Below, in pieces: positions 55,572 through 64,000 of a DNA stretch of 64,000 nt; position 1 is the first letter of the stretch, and each line of letters begins with the position of its first letter. The position numbers were made by a program, and so were the translations under genes. Origin of the DNA: Paracoccus aminophilus JCM 7686 (lineage in GTDB: Bacteria > Pseudomonadota > Alphaproteobacteria > Rhodobacterales > Rhodobacteraceae); contig NC_022041.1 of NCBI RefSeq assembly GCF_000444995.1, forward strand, positions 3,165,501 through 3,229,500, written 5' to 3'. The notes under the pieces are model-generated. The model did no database searches. It saw only the letters and a list, made by a program, of their open reading frames with translations, and was not told the DNA's origin.

Positions 55572-56330
55572 TCAGCTTATGACGATGGCCCCGCCGCCCT
55601 CGCGCGCCAAAGCCTCGCAGGCGCGCTCGGCGCCCTCGACGATGACCTGACGCATGGCTGCCGCCGCGCCCTCTTCGTCGTGATCGGCGATGACGCGGGC
55701 AATGCGCAGATGGGTCGAGGCGCTTTGCATGATCCGCTCGGGGCTGAGCGCGGGCGAGGAAATTCGGAAGCTCACCGCCAAAGCCGCTTCAACAAGGCTC
55801 GATACCGAGCGGATGAAGGGATTGCGCGACATGGCGGCGACGGCGAGATGGAATTCGAGATCGACCTCGGCAAAGCTTTCACGCGTGTGACTGCGGTCGT
55901 CCATCCGCGCCGCGATATTGTAAAGCCGGATGATCTCGTCGGAGGTCGCATGACGCGCGGCCAAAGCCGCCGTTGCCGGTTCAAGCGCCAGCCGCATCTC
56001 GGACAATTGCCGCACGAATTCGGTATCGACGCCGCGCTGCATCCGCCAGGCAATGACATCGCGGTCAACGAAATTCCACAGCTCGCGCCGGTTCACCTGC
56101 GTGCCGACCCGCGATTTCGCGCGGATAAGCCCCTTGGCCGCCAGCGTCTTCATCGCCTCGCGCAGGACCGTGCGCGAGACATCGAACCGCGCGGTCAGCA
56201 CCGGATCGCCGGGCAAAACCTCATCCTCGGCCAGCTCGCCCGCGACAATGGCGCGCCCGAGTGCATCGACCACCTTGGCATGGCTCGTCGCCGGAATGGC
56301 GCCGAAAAGAGTGCGGTTCAGGATCTTCAT
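55572..56330 (-). CDS. FadR-type GntR transcriptional regulator
   Basis: 252 aa. N-terminal winged helix (VDALGRAIVAGELAEDEVLP, FDVSRTVLREAMKTLAAKGL, SRVGTQVNRRELWNF) followed by an all-helical FCD effector domain with the metal-type residues spread over EVDLEFHLAVAAMSRN and ASTHLRIARVIADHD. The start at 56330 overlaps the yjfF stop by 4 bases, making it the last gene of the sugar transporter operon and probably its regulator. Similar placements are common for sugar-acid or sugar catabolism operons. Confidence 0.92.
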   Translation of the reverse strand: MKILNRTLFGAIPATSHAKVVDALGRAIVAGELAEDEVLPGDPVLTARFDVSRTVLREAMKTLAAKGLIRAKSRVGTQVNRRELWNFVDRDVIAWRMQRGVDTEFVRQLSEMRLALEPATAALAARHATSDEIIRLYNIAARMDDRSHTRESFAEVDLEFHLAVAAMSRNPFIRSVSSLVEAALAVSFRISSPALSPERIMQSASTHLRIARVIADHDEEGAAAAMRQVIVEGAERACEALAREGGGAIVIS

Positions 56331-57313
56331 AGGGCGACGGCAGGGCTCCGATGCCGGGCGCGATGTTCGGAGACAAGCAGGATGACGCGCTGCAAAACGA
56401 TGAAGGCAAAGAGCAGCAAGCCGATCACGATCTTCGTCCACCACGAGGACAAAGTGCCGTCAAAGACGATATAGGTCTGGATCACGCCTTGTATCAGCAC
56501 GCCGAAGAAAGTCCCCAAGATCAGCCCCGCGCCCCCGGTGAGCAGCGTGCCTCCGACAACCACGGCGGCGATGGCGTCAAGCTCGACCCCGACCGTCGCC
56601 AGTGAATATCCGGCCGAGGTATAAAGCGTATAGGCCAGCCCCGAAAGCCCCGCGAGCCCGCCCGACAGCGCATAAAGCTGCACCGTGGTGCGCCGCACCG
56701 GCACGCCCATCAGCTCGGCCGATTGGGCCGAACCGCCAAGCGCATAGACATTCGCGCCAAAGCGGGTGCGATGGGCGATGACGACGCCAGCGGCAAAGAC
56801 CAGCAGCATCAGGATCGCCAGAAAGCTGAGCTTGCCTTTGTCGGGCAGCGCGATCGCAAGGCTCTTGATCGTGCGCAGAAACGGGTGGCTGATCGGCACG
56901 GATTCGGTCGAGATCAGAAAGGCCGCGCCTCTGGCCAGAAACATCCCGGCCAAAGTGACGACGAAGGGCGGCATTTTCAGCAGGTCTATCATCAGCCCCA
57001 TCAGCGCCCCGAATCCGGTCGAGACCACCAGCGCCAGCGCGAAGGCCAAGGCCGGATGCACCCCGGCCCGCACCAGCACCGCGACAAAGACCGAGGTGAA
57101 GGCGATTACCGCGCCAACCGAGAGGTCGATCCCGCCCGAGATGATGACAAAGGTCATGCCGACCGCCGCGATCCCCAGAAAGGCGTTGTCAGTCAAGAGG
57201 TTCCCCGCGACGCGCCAGCTCAGCATATTCGGGAATTGCGCCACGCAAAGCGCATAGCCAAGGACAAAGATCGCCACCGTGGCGACAAAGGGCAGATTGC
57301 GGCTGCGGATCAT
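56327..57313 (-). CDS. yjfF: Sugar ABC transporter permease, YjfF type
   Basis: 328 aa inner-membrane permease of the ribose/galactofuranose (CUT2) family with 8-10 hydrophobic segments. The family motif GIAAVGMTFVIISGGIDLSV is present, and AIAAVVVGGTLLTGGAG near the C-terminus. The similarity to YjfF rests on its pairing with a YtfT-like permease and the order of the operon. Overlaps both neighbours by 4 bases. Confidence 0.88.
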   Translation of the reverse strand: MIRSRNLPFVATVAIFVLGYALCVAQFPNMLSWRVAGNLLTDNAFLGIAAVGMTFVIISGGIDLSVGAVIAFTSVFVAVLVRAGVHPALAFALALVVSTGFGALMGLMIDLLKMPPFVVTLAGMFLARGAAFLISTESVPISHPFLRTIKSLAIALPDKGKLSFLAILMLLVFAAGVVIAHRTRFGANVYALGGSAQSAELMGVPVRRTTVQLYALSGGLAGLSGLAYTLYTSAGYSLATVGVELDAIAAVVVGGTLLTGGAGLILGTFFGVLIQGVIQTYIVFDGTLSSWWTKIVIGLLLFAFIVLQRVILLVSEHRARHRSPAVAL

Positions 57314-58326
57314 GCTTTGCCCTCGGCTTTGCGGTTGCGAAGAAAGGCGCGCAGGACGGCGATCTCGCCGCGCAGCGCGGGCGATTGCAGCGTCAGAATC
57401 ACGACAATGACCACGGCCTTGACGATCAGGTTGAACTCTGGCGGCCAGCCCGACATCAGGATGCCGGTGTTCAGCGCCTGAATGATCAGTGCGCCAATGA
57501 GCGAGGCGGTGACGGAAAAGCGCCCTCCGGCAAGCGAGGTGCCCCCGATCACCACGGCAAGGATCGCGTCCAGCTCGAGCCAGAGCCCCGCATTATTGGC
57601 ATCCGCGCCGCGAATATCGGCGGTGACGATCATCCCCGCCATCGCCGCGCAAAGCCCCGAGACCGCATAGGCCGCGAGGATCAGGAAGCGCGCGCGCACG
57701 CCGACCAGCATCGAGGCACGCCGGTTGATCCCCACCGCCTCGATCAGCAGGCCAAGCGCGCTGCGCCGGACCAAAAGCCCGACCGCAAGCCCCATCGCGA
57801 CCCAGATCAGGATCGGCATCGGAATGCCGAAAAGCGCGCCCGAGCCGATGAAGGCAAAGCCCGGATCGTTAAAGGTCAGGATGACGCCATTGGTGATGAG
57901 CTGGGCAATCCCGCGCCCCGCCACCATCAGGATCAGCGTCGCAATGATCGGCTGGATATCGAGAAAGGCGACCAGCACCCCGTTCCAGAGCCCGCAAACC
58001 AGCCCGACGCCCAGCGCGACCGTCAGCACAACCGCAATGGGCTGGCCCTCGGCGACAAGGCTCGCGGCAATCGCGCCGGTGATCGCCATGACCGCGCCGA
58101 CCGAGAGATCGATCCCTCTGGTCGCGATCACCAGCGTCATGCCGATCGCGAGCAGGGCAACCGGCGCCACGCGCACCCCCACGTCAATCAGGCTGCCATA
58201 AAGCCGCCCATTCTGGACCGAGATCGCAAAGAACCCTGGCGCGACCAGCCCGATCAGCGCCAACACCACCGCAAGCGCGATCAGTTGCGGCGCAAGCTGG
58301 CGCAATTTCGCCTTGATTGCCGTCAT
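57310..58326 (-). CDS. ytfT: Sugar ABC transporter permease, YtfT type
   Basis: 338 aa CUT2 permease. It has LLAIGMTLVIATRGIDLSVG, GIAQLITNGVILTFNDPGF, a RRASMLVGVRARFLILAAYA cytoplasmic loop, and LDAILAVVIGGTSLAGGRF. Two different permeases in one operon indicate a heterodimeric channel, as in the E. coli YtfQRT-YjfF galactofuranose transporter. Confidence 0.88.
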   Translation of the reverse strand: MTAIKAKLRQLAPQLIALAVVLALIGLVAPGFFAISVQNGRLYGSLIDVGVRVAPVALLAIGMTLVIATRGIDLSVGAVMAITGAIAASLVAEGQPIAVVLTVALGVGLVCGLWNGVLVAFLDIQPIIATLILMVAGRGIAQLITNGVILTFNDPGFAFIGSGALFGIPMPILIWVAMGLAVGLLVRRSALGLLIEAVGINRRASMLVGVRARFLILAAYAVSGLCAAMAGMIVTADIRGADANNAGLWLELDAILAVVIGGTSLAGGRFSVTASLIGALIIQALNTGILMSGWPPEFNLIVKAVVIVVILTLQSPALRGEIAVLRAFLRNRKAEGKA

Positions 58327-59834
58327 GCTGCATCTCCGCTCAAGGCCATGGCATTCATGATCGAGGCCGCATTGACCTCGGCGCCCGTCAGCTCGCGGAT
58401 ATGGTGGCGGTCCGACAAGACGACGACCCGGGTCGAATAGGCGACCAGCTCTTCGACCTCAGACGAGATCACCACCAGCGCCATGCCCTCGGCGCAGAGC
58501 CGCTGGATCAGCGCGATGATCTCGGCATGGGCGCCGATGTCGATGCCGCGCGTGGGCTCGTCGAGGATCAGCAGCCGCGGCTCGGTCGCGAGCCAGCGCG
58601 CCAGAACCGCCTTTTGCTGATTGCCCCCCGACAGAAACTTGATCGGCCGGTTCGGATCTGGCGGGCGGATGTCGAGCGCCTTGATATAGCGCAGCGCGAT
58701 CGCCTCGGATTCCGCGCGCGGGATCGGCCTGCCCCAGCCTCGCCGCGCCTGAAGCGCCAGCACGATATTCTCGCGCACCGACAGATCGGCAATGATACCG
58801 TCGGTCTTGCGCTCTTCGGGGCAAAGCCCGATCCTCCGGGCAATCGCCTCTTCGGGCGATCTGAGCTCGACCGTCGCGCCGTCAATGGAAAGTTCGCCGC
58901 TGTCTGCGCGGTCAATCCCGAACATCAGCCGCGCGGTTTCCGTCCGCCCGGACCCAAGCAGCCCGGCAATGCCCACGACCTCTCCAGGCCGGATCGCAAG
59001 CGTGAAGGGCGCAATCACGCCCCGCTTACCGAAATCGCGATAGACAAAAGCCGCCGCGCTTTCGGGGGCAACACGGTCCGACCGGTGGCTCTCGACCTCG
59101 GCCAGATCATGGCCCAGCATCAGGCTGACCAGATCGCGCCGCGGCAGATCGGCAATCGCGCGTGAGCCGACCATGCGCCCATTGCGCAGCACCGTGACCC
59201 GGTCGGCCAAAGCGTAAACCTGATCGAGAAAATGCGTGATGATGACGATCCCCAGCCCCTGATCGCGCAGGCGCCGCAAGACCGCGAAAATCGCCTCGAC
59301 CTCGCGGGCATCAAGGCTCGCGGTCGGCTCGTCGAGGAAAAGCACCTTGCCCGACAGATCGACCGCCCGCGCAATGGCGATGATCTGGCGCACCGCGACC
59401 GAATAGCGCGCGAGCGTCTCGCCGGGATCGACCGTCAACCCATAGCGCGCCAGAAGCGCGGCCGCATCTGCGCGCATCCGGCGCTGATCGACCAGCCCGA
59501 AGCGCTTGGGCTGGCGCCCGAGATAAAGGTTCTCGGCCACGCTCAGATTGTCGAGCAGATTGACCTCCTGATAGACCGTGCCGATGCCCAGATCCTGCGC
59601 CTCGGCAACCGAGCGCGGCGCAACCACCTCGCCCCCAAGCCTGATCTCACCGCCATCGCGCCGATAGGCCCCGGTCAGGATTTTGACCAAGGTCGATTTC
59701 CCGGCGCCGTTTTCACCCAGCAAGGCATGGATCTCTCCGGCCTCCAGGGTGAAATCGACCCCATCGAGCACCTTGACGCCAAAGAAGGATTTGTCGATGC
59801 CGCGCGCCGCAAGCAGCGCCTCCGTTGCAACCAT
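58323..59834 (-). CDS. ytfR: Sugar ABC transporter ATP-binding protein, YtfR type
   Basis: 503 aa protein with two fused ABC domains, usual for CUT2 importers. The first has Walker A GENGAGKSTLVKIL and a diverged signature (VAVRQIIAIARAVDLSGK) with Walker B VLFLDEPTASLD; the second has a degenerate Walker A (GLLGSGRTETARLM) and SGGNQQKAVLARWL with LLILDEPTRGID. The start at 59834 is chosen for GAGAGG upstream; the longer frame is not conserved. Confidence 0.93.
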   Translation of the reverse strand: MVATEALLAARGIDKSFFGVKVLDGVDFTLEAGEIHALLGENGAGKSTLVKILTGAYRRDGGEIRLGGEVVAPRSVAEAQDLGIGTVYQEVNLLDNLSVAENLYLGRQPKRFGLVDQRRMRADAAALLARYGLTVDPGETLARYSVAVRQIIAIARAVDLSGKVLFLDEPTASLDAREVEAIFAVLRRLRDQGLGIVIITHFLDQVYALADRVTVLRNGRMVGSRAIADLPRRDLVSLMLGHDLAEVESHRSDRVAPESAAAFVYRDFGKRGVIAPFTLAIRPGEVVGIAGLLGSGRTETARLMFGIDRADSGELSIDGATVELRSPEEAIARRIGLCPEERKTDGIIADLSVRENIVLALQARRGWGRPIPRAESEAIALRYIKALDIRPPDPNRPIKFLSGGNQQKAVLARWLATEPRLLILDEPTRGIDIGAHAEIIALIQRLCAEGMALVVISSEVEELVAYSTRVVVLSDRHHIRELTGAEVNAASIMNAMALSGDAA

Positions 59835-59895
59835 CTGCCCGGCCTCTCCCGAAAGCGAAAGCGGGCGGGACCCGAAAGCCCCGCGCCGCAGCCTC

Positions 59896-60864
59896 TCAAT
59901 AGCCCAGACCCTTCTTGGTCTCGTAAACCGCCTTGGGGTCATCGGCTTGGGTGAACAGCTTCGATTCCGTCTGGATCCACTTCGCCGGTTGGGTTCCGTC
60001 CTTGAGATAGGCCGCCAAAGCATCATAGGCAGGCCCCGCCATATTCGGCGTCAGCTCGACGGTGGCATTGGCCTCACCAGCGGCCATGGCCAGGAAGATA
60101 TCGGGCACGCCATCAATCGACACGACCCGGATATCTGAGCCGGGCTTCAACCCGGCCTCCTTGATCGCCTGAATGGCCCCCACCGCCATATCGTCATTAT
60201 GGGCATAGACCGCGCAAATATCCTTGCCGCCATTCTCGGCCTTGATGAAGCTCTCCATCACCTCCTTGCCCTTGGTCCGGGTGAAATCCCCGGTCTGAGA
60301 GCGCGCGATCGAGAGATTGCCATGCCCGGCAATCGCCTCCTCAAAGCCCTTCTTGCGGTTGATGGCCGGGCTCGATCCGGTCGTGCCCTGCAATTCGACC
60401 ACCTTGCAGGGCTTGTCGCCGACATCCTTGACCAGCCAATCCCCCGCGACTCGCCCCTCATGAACCTGATCCGAGGTCACCGCGGTCAGATAAAGATCAT
60501 CCGGTGCCTCGATCTGCCGGTCGAGCAGAACCACCGGAATATTCGCCTCTTTCGCCTCGGCCAGCACATCGTCCCAGCCAGTTGAAACCACGGGCGCAAT
60601 CAGGATGCCGTCAACGCCCTGCGCAATAAACCCGCGCACCGCCTTGATCTGGTTTTCCTGCTTTTGCTGGGCATCGGCAAATTTCAGATCGATGCCGCGC
60701 GCCTTGGCCTCGTTTTGCGTCAGCGTGGTCTCCGCCGCGCGCCAACCCGATTCCGAACCGATCTGCGAAAATCCGATGACTTTGCCCTCAAGCCCCTCCG
60801 CGAGAACTGGCACAGCCATGGTCAGACAGACGACCGCCGAGGTCGCCGCAAGAATGCGTTTCAT
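59896..60864 (-). CDS. ytfQ: Periplasmic sugar-binding protein, YtfQ type
   Basis: 322 aa solute-binding protein. Signal peptide of about 22 residues (ILAATSAVVCLTMAVPVLA), then the type I periplasmic fold with IGFSQIGSESGWRAAETTLT, which matches YtfQ of the galactofuranose system, ADAQQKQENQIKAVRGFIAQ, VDGILIAPVV and AVYAHNDDMAVGAIQAIKEA. First gene of the operon ytfQ-ytfR-ytfT-yjfF-gntR. The substrate is probably a furanose sugar, but related binding proteins take other sugars. Confidence 0.92.
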   Translation of the reverse strand: MKRILAATSAVVCLTMAVPVLAEGLEGKVIGFSQIGSESGWRAAETTLTQNEAKARGIDLKFADAQQKQENQIKAVRGFIAQGVDGILIAPVVSTGWDDVLAEAKEANIPVVLLDRQIEAPDDLYLTAVTSDQVHEGRVAGDWLVKDVGDKPCKVVELQGTTGSSPAINRKKGFEEAIAGHGNLSIARSQTGDFTRTKGKEVMESFIKAENGGKDICAVYAHNDDMAVGAIQAIKEAGLKPGSDIRVVSIDGVPDIFLAMAAGEANATVELTPNMAGPAYDALAAYLKDGTQPAKWIQTESKLFTQADDPKAVYETKKGLGY

Positions 60865-60940
60865 ATGAATCTCTCCCTGAAAGGCCCGTCCTCCCGGCCC
60901 CTTCCTAAGGCGTATTATATGATTAATTATCGGTCAAACA

Positions 60941-60962
60941 TTTCTTCATCATCAAAATACCC
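60941..60962. repeat. Third copy of the dispersed intergenic element
   Basis: 22 bases matching each arm of the 44637-44701 inverted repeat except at one variable position (core CTTCATCATNAAAATACCC). It is single here, 77 bases upstream of ytfQ and 65 beyond the lacI-type gene stop. Confidence 0.75.
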
Positions 60963-60971
60963 ATGAATACA

Positions 60972-60989
60972 GCGCATCCCGCGATGCGC
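60972..60989 (-). terminator. Hairpin between the LacI-family gene and ytfQ
   Basis: GCGCATC (60972-60978), loop CCGC, GATGCGC (60983-60989): perfect 7 bp stem 38 bases after the regulator stop. No T-tract on the minus strand, so it is at best a weak terminator. Confidence 0.4.
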
Positions 60990-61026
60990 CGCCAAGGTGT
61001 CGTGAATTTAATATGATGAATTGGCG

Positions 61027-62031
61027 TCAGATCGCGGCGGTTGAGGCGCGGATCATCAGCCGCGGCGGAATCATCACCCGCGGCTCGACCGGCCTGCCCT
61101 CGATGACGGCGAGCATGGTCTGCGCCGCCATCCGCCCGATCTCGCGCTTGGGCTGGCGCACGGTGGTCAAAGGCGGCGCCAAATGCGAGACCAACTCGAT
61201 ATCGTCAAAACCCACGACCGAGACATCGCGCGGCACTAGGATCCCGTGCCGATGCAGCTCTGAAATGAAGGCGCAGGCCATTTCATCCGAGAAAGACACC
61301 ACCCCGGTCGGGCGCTCTGCCGGGGCCAGCGCCAGAAAGGCCTCGGCCGCGCGGCGTCCTGCCTCGAGCGAGAAATCCCCAGAAAAGACGGTGAATTTAT
61401 CAAACACCCGCGCCACCCCGTCCAGTCGGGTGCGGTGCAGCACATTGGCCTCGGGGCCGCCGATACAGGCGATTCGGCGATGGCCGAGCTCGTAAAGATG
61501 ACGCGCGGCCAGCTCTGTGCCCGCGGCATTGTCGAAGGCCACGGCGGGTAGCTCCATATCCTCGCGCCATTCGCAGGCCATGACGATCGGCGGGGCCAGC
61601 CGCGAGTTCGTCAGCTCGGCACGCGGCACCAGCCCGTCGCACAGCACGATGCCATCGGCGCGCGAGGGATCCAGAAAGCGGTGCAGCGAACGCCTGCGCC
61701 CGCCCTCGCCCAGCGTATCCCCGACCAGCAAATCATAGCCCGCGCCTTCCAACGCCCGGCCAAGACCGGCCAGAATCTTGGCGAAGAAGGGGTTGCCAAG
61801 GTTCGGCACCAGCGCCACCACCGCTCCGGTCCGCTGCTTGCGCAGATTTCGCGCGGCATGGTTCATCCGGTAGCCGGTCTGCTGGATCGCGAGCAAAACC
61901 GCCTCACGCGTGGCCTCTGCAACCATGGCCGGACGCGACAGCACCCGGCTCACCGTTGCGGGGGACACGCCAGCAAGACGGGCCACATCGGCAAGTTTGA
62001 TCGGGGCAGAGGCATCTGTGTCGTCGTTCAT
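61027..62031 (-). CDS. LacI-family transcriptional repressor
   Basis: 334 aa. An N-terminal helix-turn-helix (KLADVARLAGVSPATVSRVL) and hinge, then the periplasmic-binding-like effector domain (VVALVPNLGNPFFAKILAGL, GIVLCDGLVP, GHRRIACIGG, VVGFDDIELVSHLAPPLTTV). The start at 62031 is chosen because the alternative ATG at 62088 would place a LacI-type operator inside the coding sequence; neither has a clear ribosome site. It probably regulates both the divergent isomerase/dehydrogenase genes and the ytf operon downstream (inference). Confidence 0.93.
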   Translation of the reverse strand: MNDDTDASAPIKLADVARLAGVSPATVSRVLSRPAMVAEATREAVLLAIQQTGYRMNHAARNLRKQRTGAVVALVPNLGNPFFAKILAGLGRALEGAGYDLLVGDTLGEGGRRRSLHRFLDPSRADGIVLCDGLVPRAELTNSRLAPPIVMACEWREDMELPAVAFDNAAGTELAARHLYELGHRRIACIGGPEANVLHRTRLDGVARVFDKFTVFSGDFSLEAGRRAAEAFLALAPAERPTGVVSFSDEMACAFISELHRHGILVPRDVSVVGFDDIELVSHLAPPLTTVRQPKREIGRMAAQTMLAVIEGRPVEPRVMIPPRLMIRASTAAI

Positions 62032-62073
62032 AAGAGAGACAGTAAATCCGCTGCTCGGGTCGCACAAGCTTGT

Positions 62074-62087
62074 TGCAATCGATTTCA
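62074..62087. promoter_or_regulatory. LacI-family operator
   Basis: TGCAATCGATTTCA fits the LacI-family consensus TGnAAnCGnTTnCA at every fixed position, with the central CG at 62080-62081. It lies in the divergent gap between the repressor gene and the TIM-barrel isomerase. An adjacent ACAAGCTTGT palindrome (62064-62073) may belong to the same site. Confidence 0.6.
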
Positions 62088-62126
62088 TATGAAGGCAACA
62101 CTAGGAACGGGAATGAGGAGGACAGG

Positions 62127-63179
62127 ATGAAGACCATGCGCGGGCCGGGTTTGTTTCTGGCGCAATTCGCGGGCGATCAGGCGCCTTTCAGCGATTGGCA
62201 GGGCATTACCGGCTGGGCCGCGGGGCTTGGCTATGCCGGCGTTCAGGTGCCCTCGGGTGATTCGCGGCTCTTCGATCTCGATCTCGCGGTGACCTCGGCC
62301 AGCTGGCGCGATGAGTTTCTGGGTCAGGCGCAGGCCCATGGTATCGCCGTGACCGAGCTTTCAAGCCATCTGCAGGGCCAGCTTGTCGCGGTGCACCCCG
62401 CCTATGACGCGGCCTTCGACGCCTTTGCGCCTGCGGCGCTGCGCGGCGATCCGCGTGCGCGTCAGGACTGGGCGGTGGATCAGGTCGCCAAGACCATCCG
62501 CGCCAGCGCCGCTCTGGGGCTGACCGCCATGGCGACCTTCTCGGGCGCCTTGGCCTGGCCCTATCTCTACCCTTGGCCGCAGCGCGCGCCGGGACTGGTC
62601 GAGACCGCCTTTGACGAATTGGCCAAGCGCTGGCGCCCGCTTCTCGATCTCGCCGAGGACCATGGCGTCGATATCTGTTTCGAGATCCATCCGGGCGAGG
62701 ATCTGCATGACGGCATCACCTTCGAGATGTTTCTCGACCGTGTCGGTCAGCATCCGCGCGCCAATATGCTTTACGATCCGTCGCATTACCTGCTGCAACA
62801 GCTCGATTACCTGCAAAACATCGACATCTACCACGACCGCATCAAGATGTTTCACGTCAAGGATGCCGAGTTCAATCCGACCGGGCGGCAGGGCGTCTAT
62901 GGCGGCTATCAGAACTGGGTCGAACGCGCGGGCCGCTTCCGCAGTCCGGGCGACGGGCAGGTTGATTTCAAGGGAATTTTCTCGAAACTCGCGCAATATG
63001 ACTATGAGGGCTGGGCCGTGGTCGAATGGGAATGCGCACTCAAACATCCCGAGGACGGCGCGCGTGAAGGCGCGGCTTTCGTGCGCGATCACATCATCCG
63101 CGTGACGCCCCATGCCTTCGACGATTTCGCAGCTGGCGCGATTGATCAGGCGGCGGTGAACAAGGCGCTTGGCCTATGA
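62127..63179 (+). CDS. Sugar phosphate isomerase/epimerase family TIM-barrel protein
   Basis: 350 aa protein of the AP-endonuclease-2-like (IolE/xylose-isomerase-like) fold. The metal ligands are suggested by CFEIHPGED (Glu), MLYDPSHYLLQQ (Asp, His), KMFHVKDAEF (His, Asp) and VVEWECAL (Glu). Members isomerise, epimerise or dehydrate sugars and inositols. The start at 62127 follows GAGGAGG; a longer frame from 62070 overlaps the operator. It overlaps the dehydrogenase gene by 4 bases. Confidence 0.9.
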   Translation: MKTMRGPGLFLAQFAGDQAPFSDWQGITGWAAGLGYAGVQVPSGDSRLFDLDLAVTSASWRDEFLGQAQAHGIAVTELSSHLQGQLVAVHPAYDAAFDAFAPAALRGDPRARQDWAVDQVAKTIRASAALGLTAMATFSGALAWPYLYPWPQRAPGLVETAFDELAKRWRPLLDLAEDHGVDICFEIHPGEDLHDGITFEMFLDRVGQHPRANMLYDPSHYLLQQLDYLQNIDIYHDRIKMFHVKDAEFNPTGRQGVYGGYQNWVERAGRFRSPGDGQVDFKGIFSKLAQYDYEGWAVVEWECALKHPEDGAREGAAFVRDHIIRVTPHAFDDFAAGAIDQAAVNKALGL

Positions 63180-64000
63180 GCACGCGCATTCCCCTTGGCA
63201 TGGTCGGCGGCGGCGCCGGGGCCTTCATCGGCGGCGTCCATCGCATCGCCGCCCGCCTCGATGGCCGGTTCGAGCTGGTCGCGGGCGTGCTCTCCTCGGA
63301 CCCCGAGCGCGCGGCAAGCTCGGCGGCATCGCTTGGCATCCGCAGCTATCCCGATTTCGAGACCATGCTGCGCGATGAAGCGGCGCGCCCGGACGGCATC
63401 CGCGCCGTGGCCGTGGTCACGCCGAACCATCTGCACGCCGCCCCCGCCATTGCCTGCCTCAAGGCCGGGATTGACGTGATCTGCGACAAGCCTCTGGCAG
63501 CGACCCCTGCCGAGGCAGCCGCGATCGCCGAAGCCGCCGCCGCCTCGACGGCGCGCTTTTTCCTGACGCATAATTATTCCGCCCTGCCCCTCATCCGCGA
63601 GGCCCGGGCGCTGGTCGCCGAGGGCGCGATCGGCAAGCTGCGGCTGGTGCAGGTGAATTACCTGCAAGGCTGGCTCACCGATGATGTCAGCTCGAAACAG
63701 GCCGACTGGCGCAAGGATCCGAAGCAGGCGGGCGCGGGCGCTTTGGCCGATATCGGCACCCATGCCTGGCAGCTTGCGCAATTCGTCACCGGCGAGACAC
63801 CGGCGGAAATCTCTGCCGATGTGTCGCGCATCGTGCCGGGTCGTCTGATCGACGACGATGCCCGCGTCGCGCTGCGCTATGCCAGCGGCGCCAAGGGCGG
63901 GATCTGGGTCAGTCAGGTCGCGGTCGGCCATGAAAACGGGCTGACGCTGGCGCTTTACGGCTCGGAGGGCGCGCTGCATTGGGCGCAGGAAAACTCCGAG
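63176..64000 (+). CDS. Gfo/Idh/MocA-family oxidoreductase (partial, runs off the window)
   Basis: 275 codons are visible; the C-terminus is beyond the edge. N-terminal Rossmann fold with LGMVGGGAGAFIGGVHR, VVTPNHLHAAPA, and the family lysine motif CDKPLAAT, then the substrate domain (THNYSALPLIREAR, DIGTHAWQLAQF). An NAD(P)-dependent sugar or inositol dehydrogenase is likely. Coupled to the TIM-barrel isomerase by ATGA; together they look like a two-step sugar conversion serving the transporter. Confidence 0.9.
   Translation, partial: MSTRIPLGMVGGGAGAFIGGVHRIAARLDGRFELVAGVLSSDPERAASSAASLGIRSYPDFETMLRDEAARPDGIRAVAVVTPNHLHAAPAIACLKAGIDVICDKPLAATPAEAAAIAEAAAASTARFFLTHNYSALPLIREARALVAEGAIGKLRLVQVNYLQGWLTDDVSSKQADWRKDPKQAGAGALADIGTHAWQLAQFVTGETPAEISADVSRIVPGRLIDDDARVALRYASGAKGGIWVSQVAVGHENGLTLALYGSEGALHWAQENSE

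Overview
The window looks like chromosome of a GC-rich alphaproteobacterium of the family Rhodobacteraceae, most likely Paracoccus or a close relative (inferred from gene content and order, not from a search). Signs are the GcrA/CcrM cell-cycle pair, the gene order DUF4170 - Kdo-transferase-like - lpxK, a Hint-domain protein, serralysin-type RTX repeats, a fliI/flgBC-fliE-fliQ-flgFG-flgA-flgH-fliL flagellar block and a ytfQRT-yjfF sugar transporter. Genes are dense, many neighbours overlap by exactly 4 bp, and two short AT-rich gaps (about 48.06-48.35 kb and 52.5-52.84 kb) stand out. No insertion sequence, prophage, CRISPR array or rRNA was seen.

Layout. 0-5.3 kb: gcrA, a NUDIX hydrolase, metG and a TonB-dependent siderophore receptor with an iron-operator-like palindrome. 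5.4-9.3 kb: arginase, tRNA-Leu(UAA), then the lipid A/Kdo genes. 9.3-14 kb: a CoA-transferase, a DsbA-like oxidoreductase and a DUF721 protein on the minus strand, divergent from mutY and an alkane hydroxylase. 14-17.5 kb: a duplicated [GSCFA protein + SGNH-like protein] unit of unknown function. 17.7-21.3 kb: ccrM, rnhB, allA and an Fsr-like exporter. 21.5-25.5 kb: a GntR/UTRA regulator, an L,D-transpeptidase, an extensin-like protein and a Crp/Fnr regulator.

25.6-31.6 kb is a flagellar rod/export block. 31.7-42.7 kb is a cell-surface region: a family 2 glycosyltransferase, the four dTDP-L-rhamnose genes, a 1097-residue RTX protein and an ABC polysaccharide exporter (kpsM opposite kpsE-kpsT). 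Together these suggest a rhamnose-containing capsule or exopolysaccharide. 42.8-44.6 kb is a tightly coupled SnoaL-like / GNAT / nitrilase-family operon of unknown pathway. A secreted MORN-repeat protein, NAD synthetase, the Hint protein and the pncB/pncA salvage genes follow to 51.4 kb, then trhO, a small four-cysteine protein and the malic enzyme maeB. 55.6-64 kb is a sugar uptake and catabolism locus: ytfQ-ytfR-ytfT-yjfF ending in a FadR-type regulator, a LacI repressor, and a divergent TIM-barrel isomerase plus a Gfo/Idh/MocA dehydrogenase that runs off the window edge.

The strongest leads for new biology are the duplicated GSCFA/SGNH unit with exchanged active-site motifs, the SnoaL/GNAT/nitrilase operon, a dispersed 22-24 base intergenic element found three times, a perfect CtrA-type box in front of the Hint gene, and a cluster of GANTC sites at the start of ccrM.
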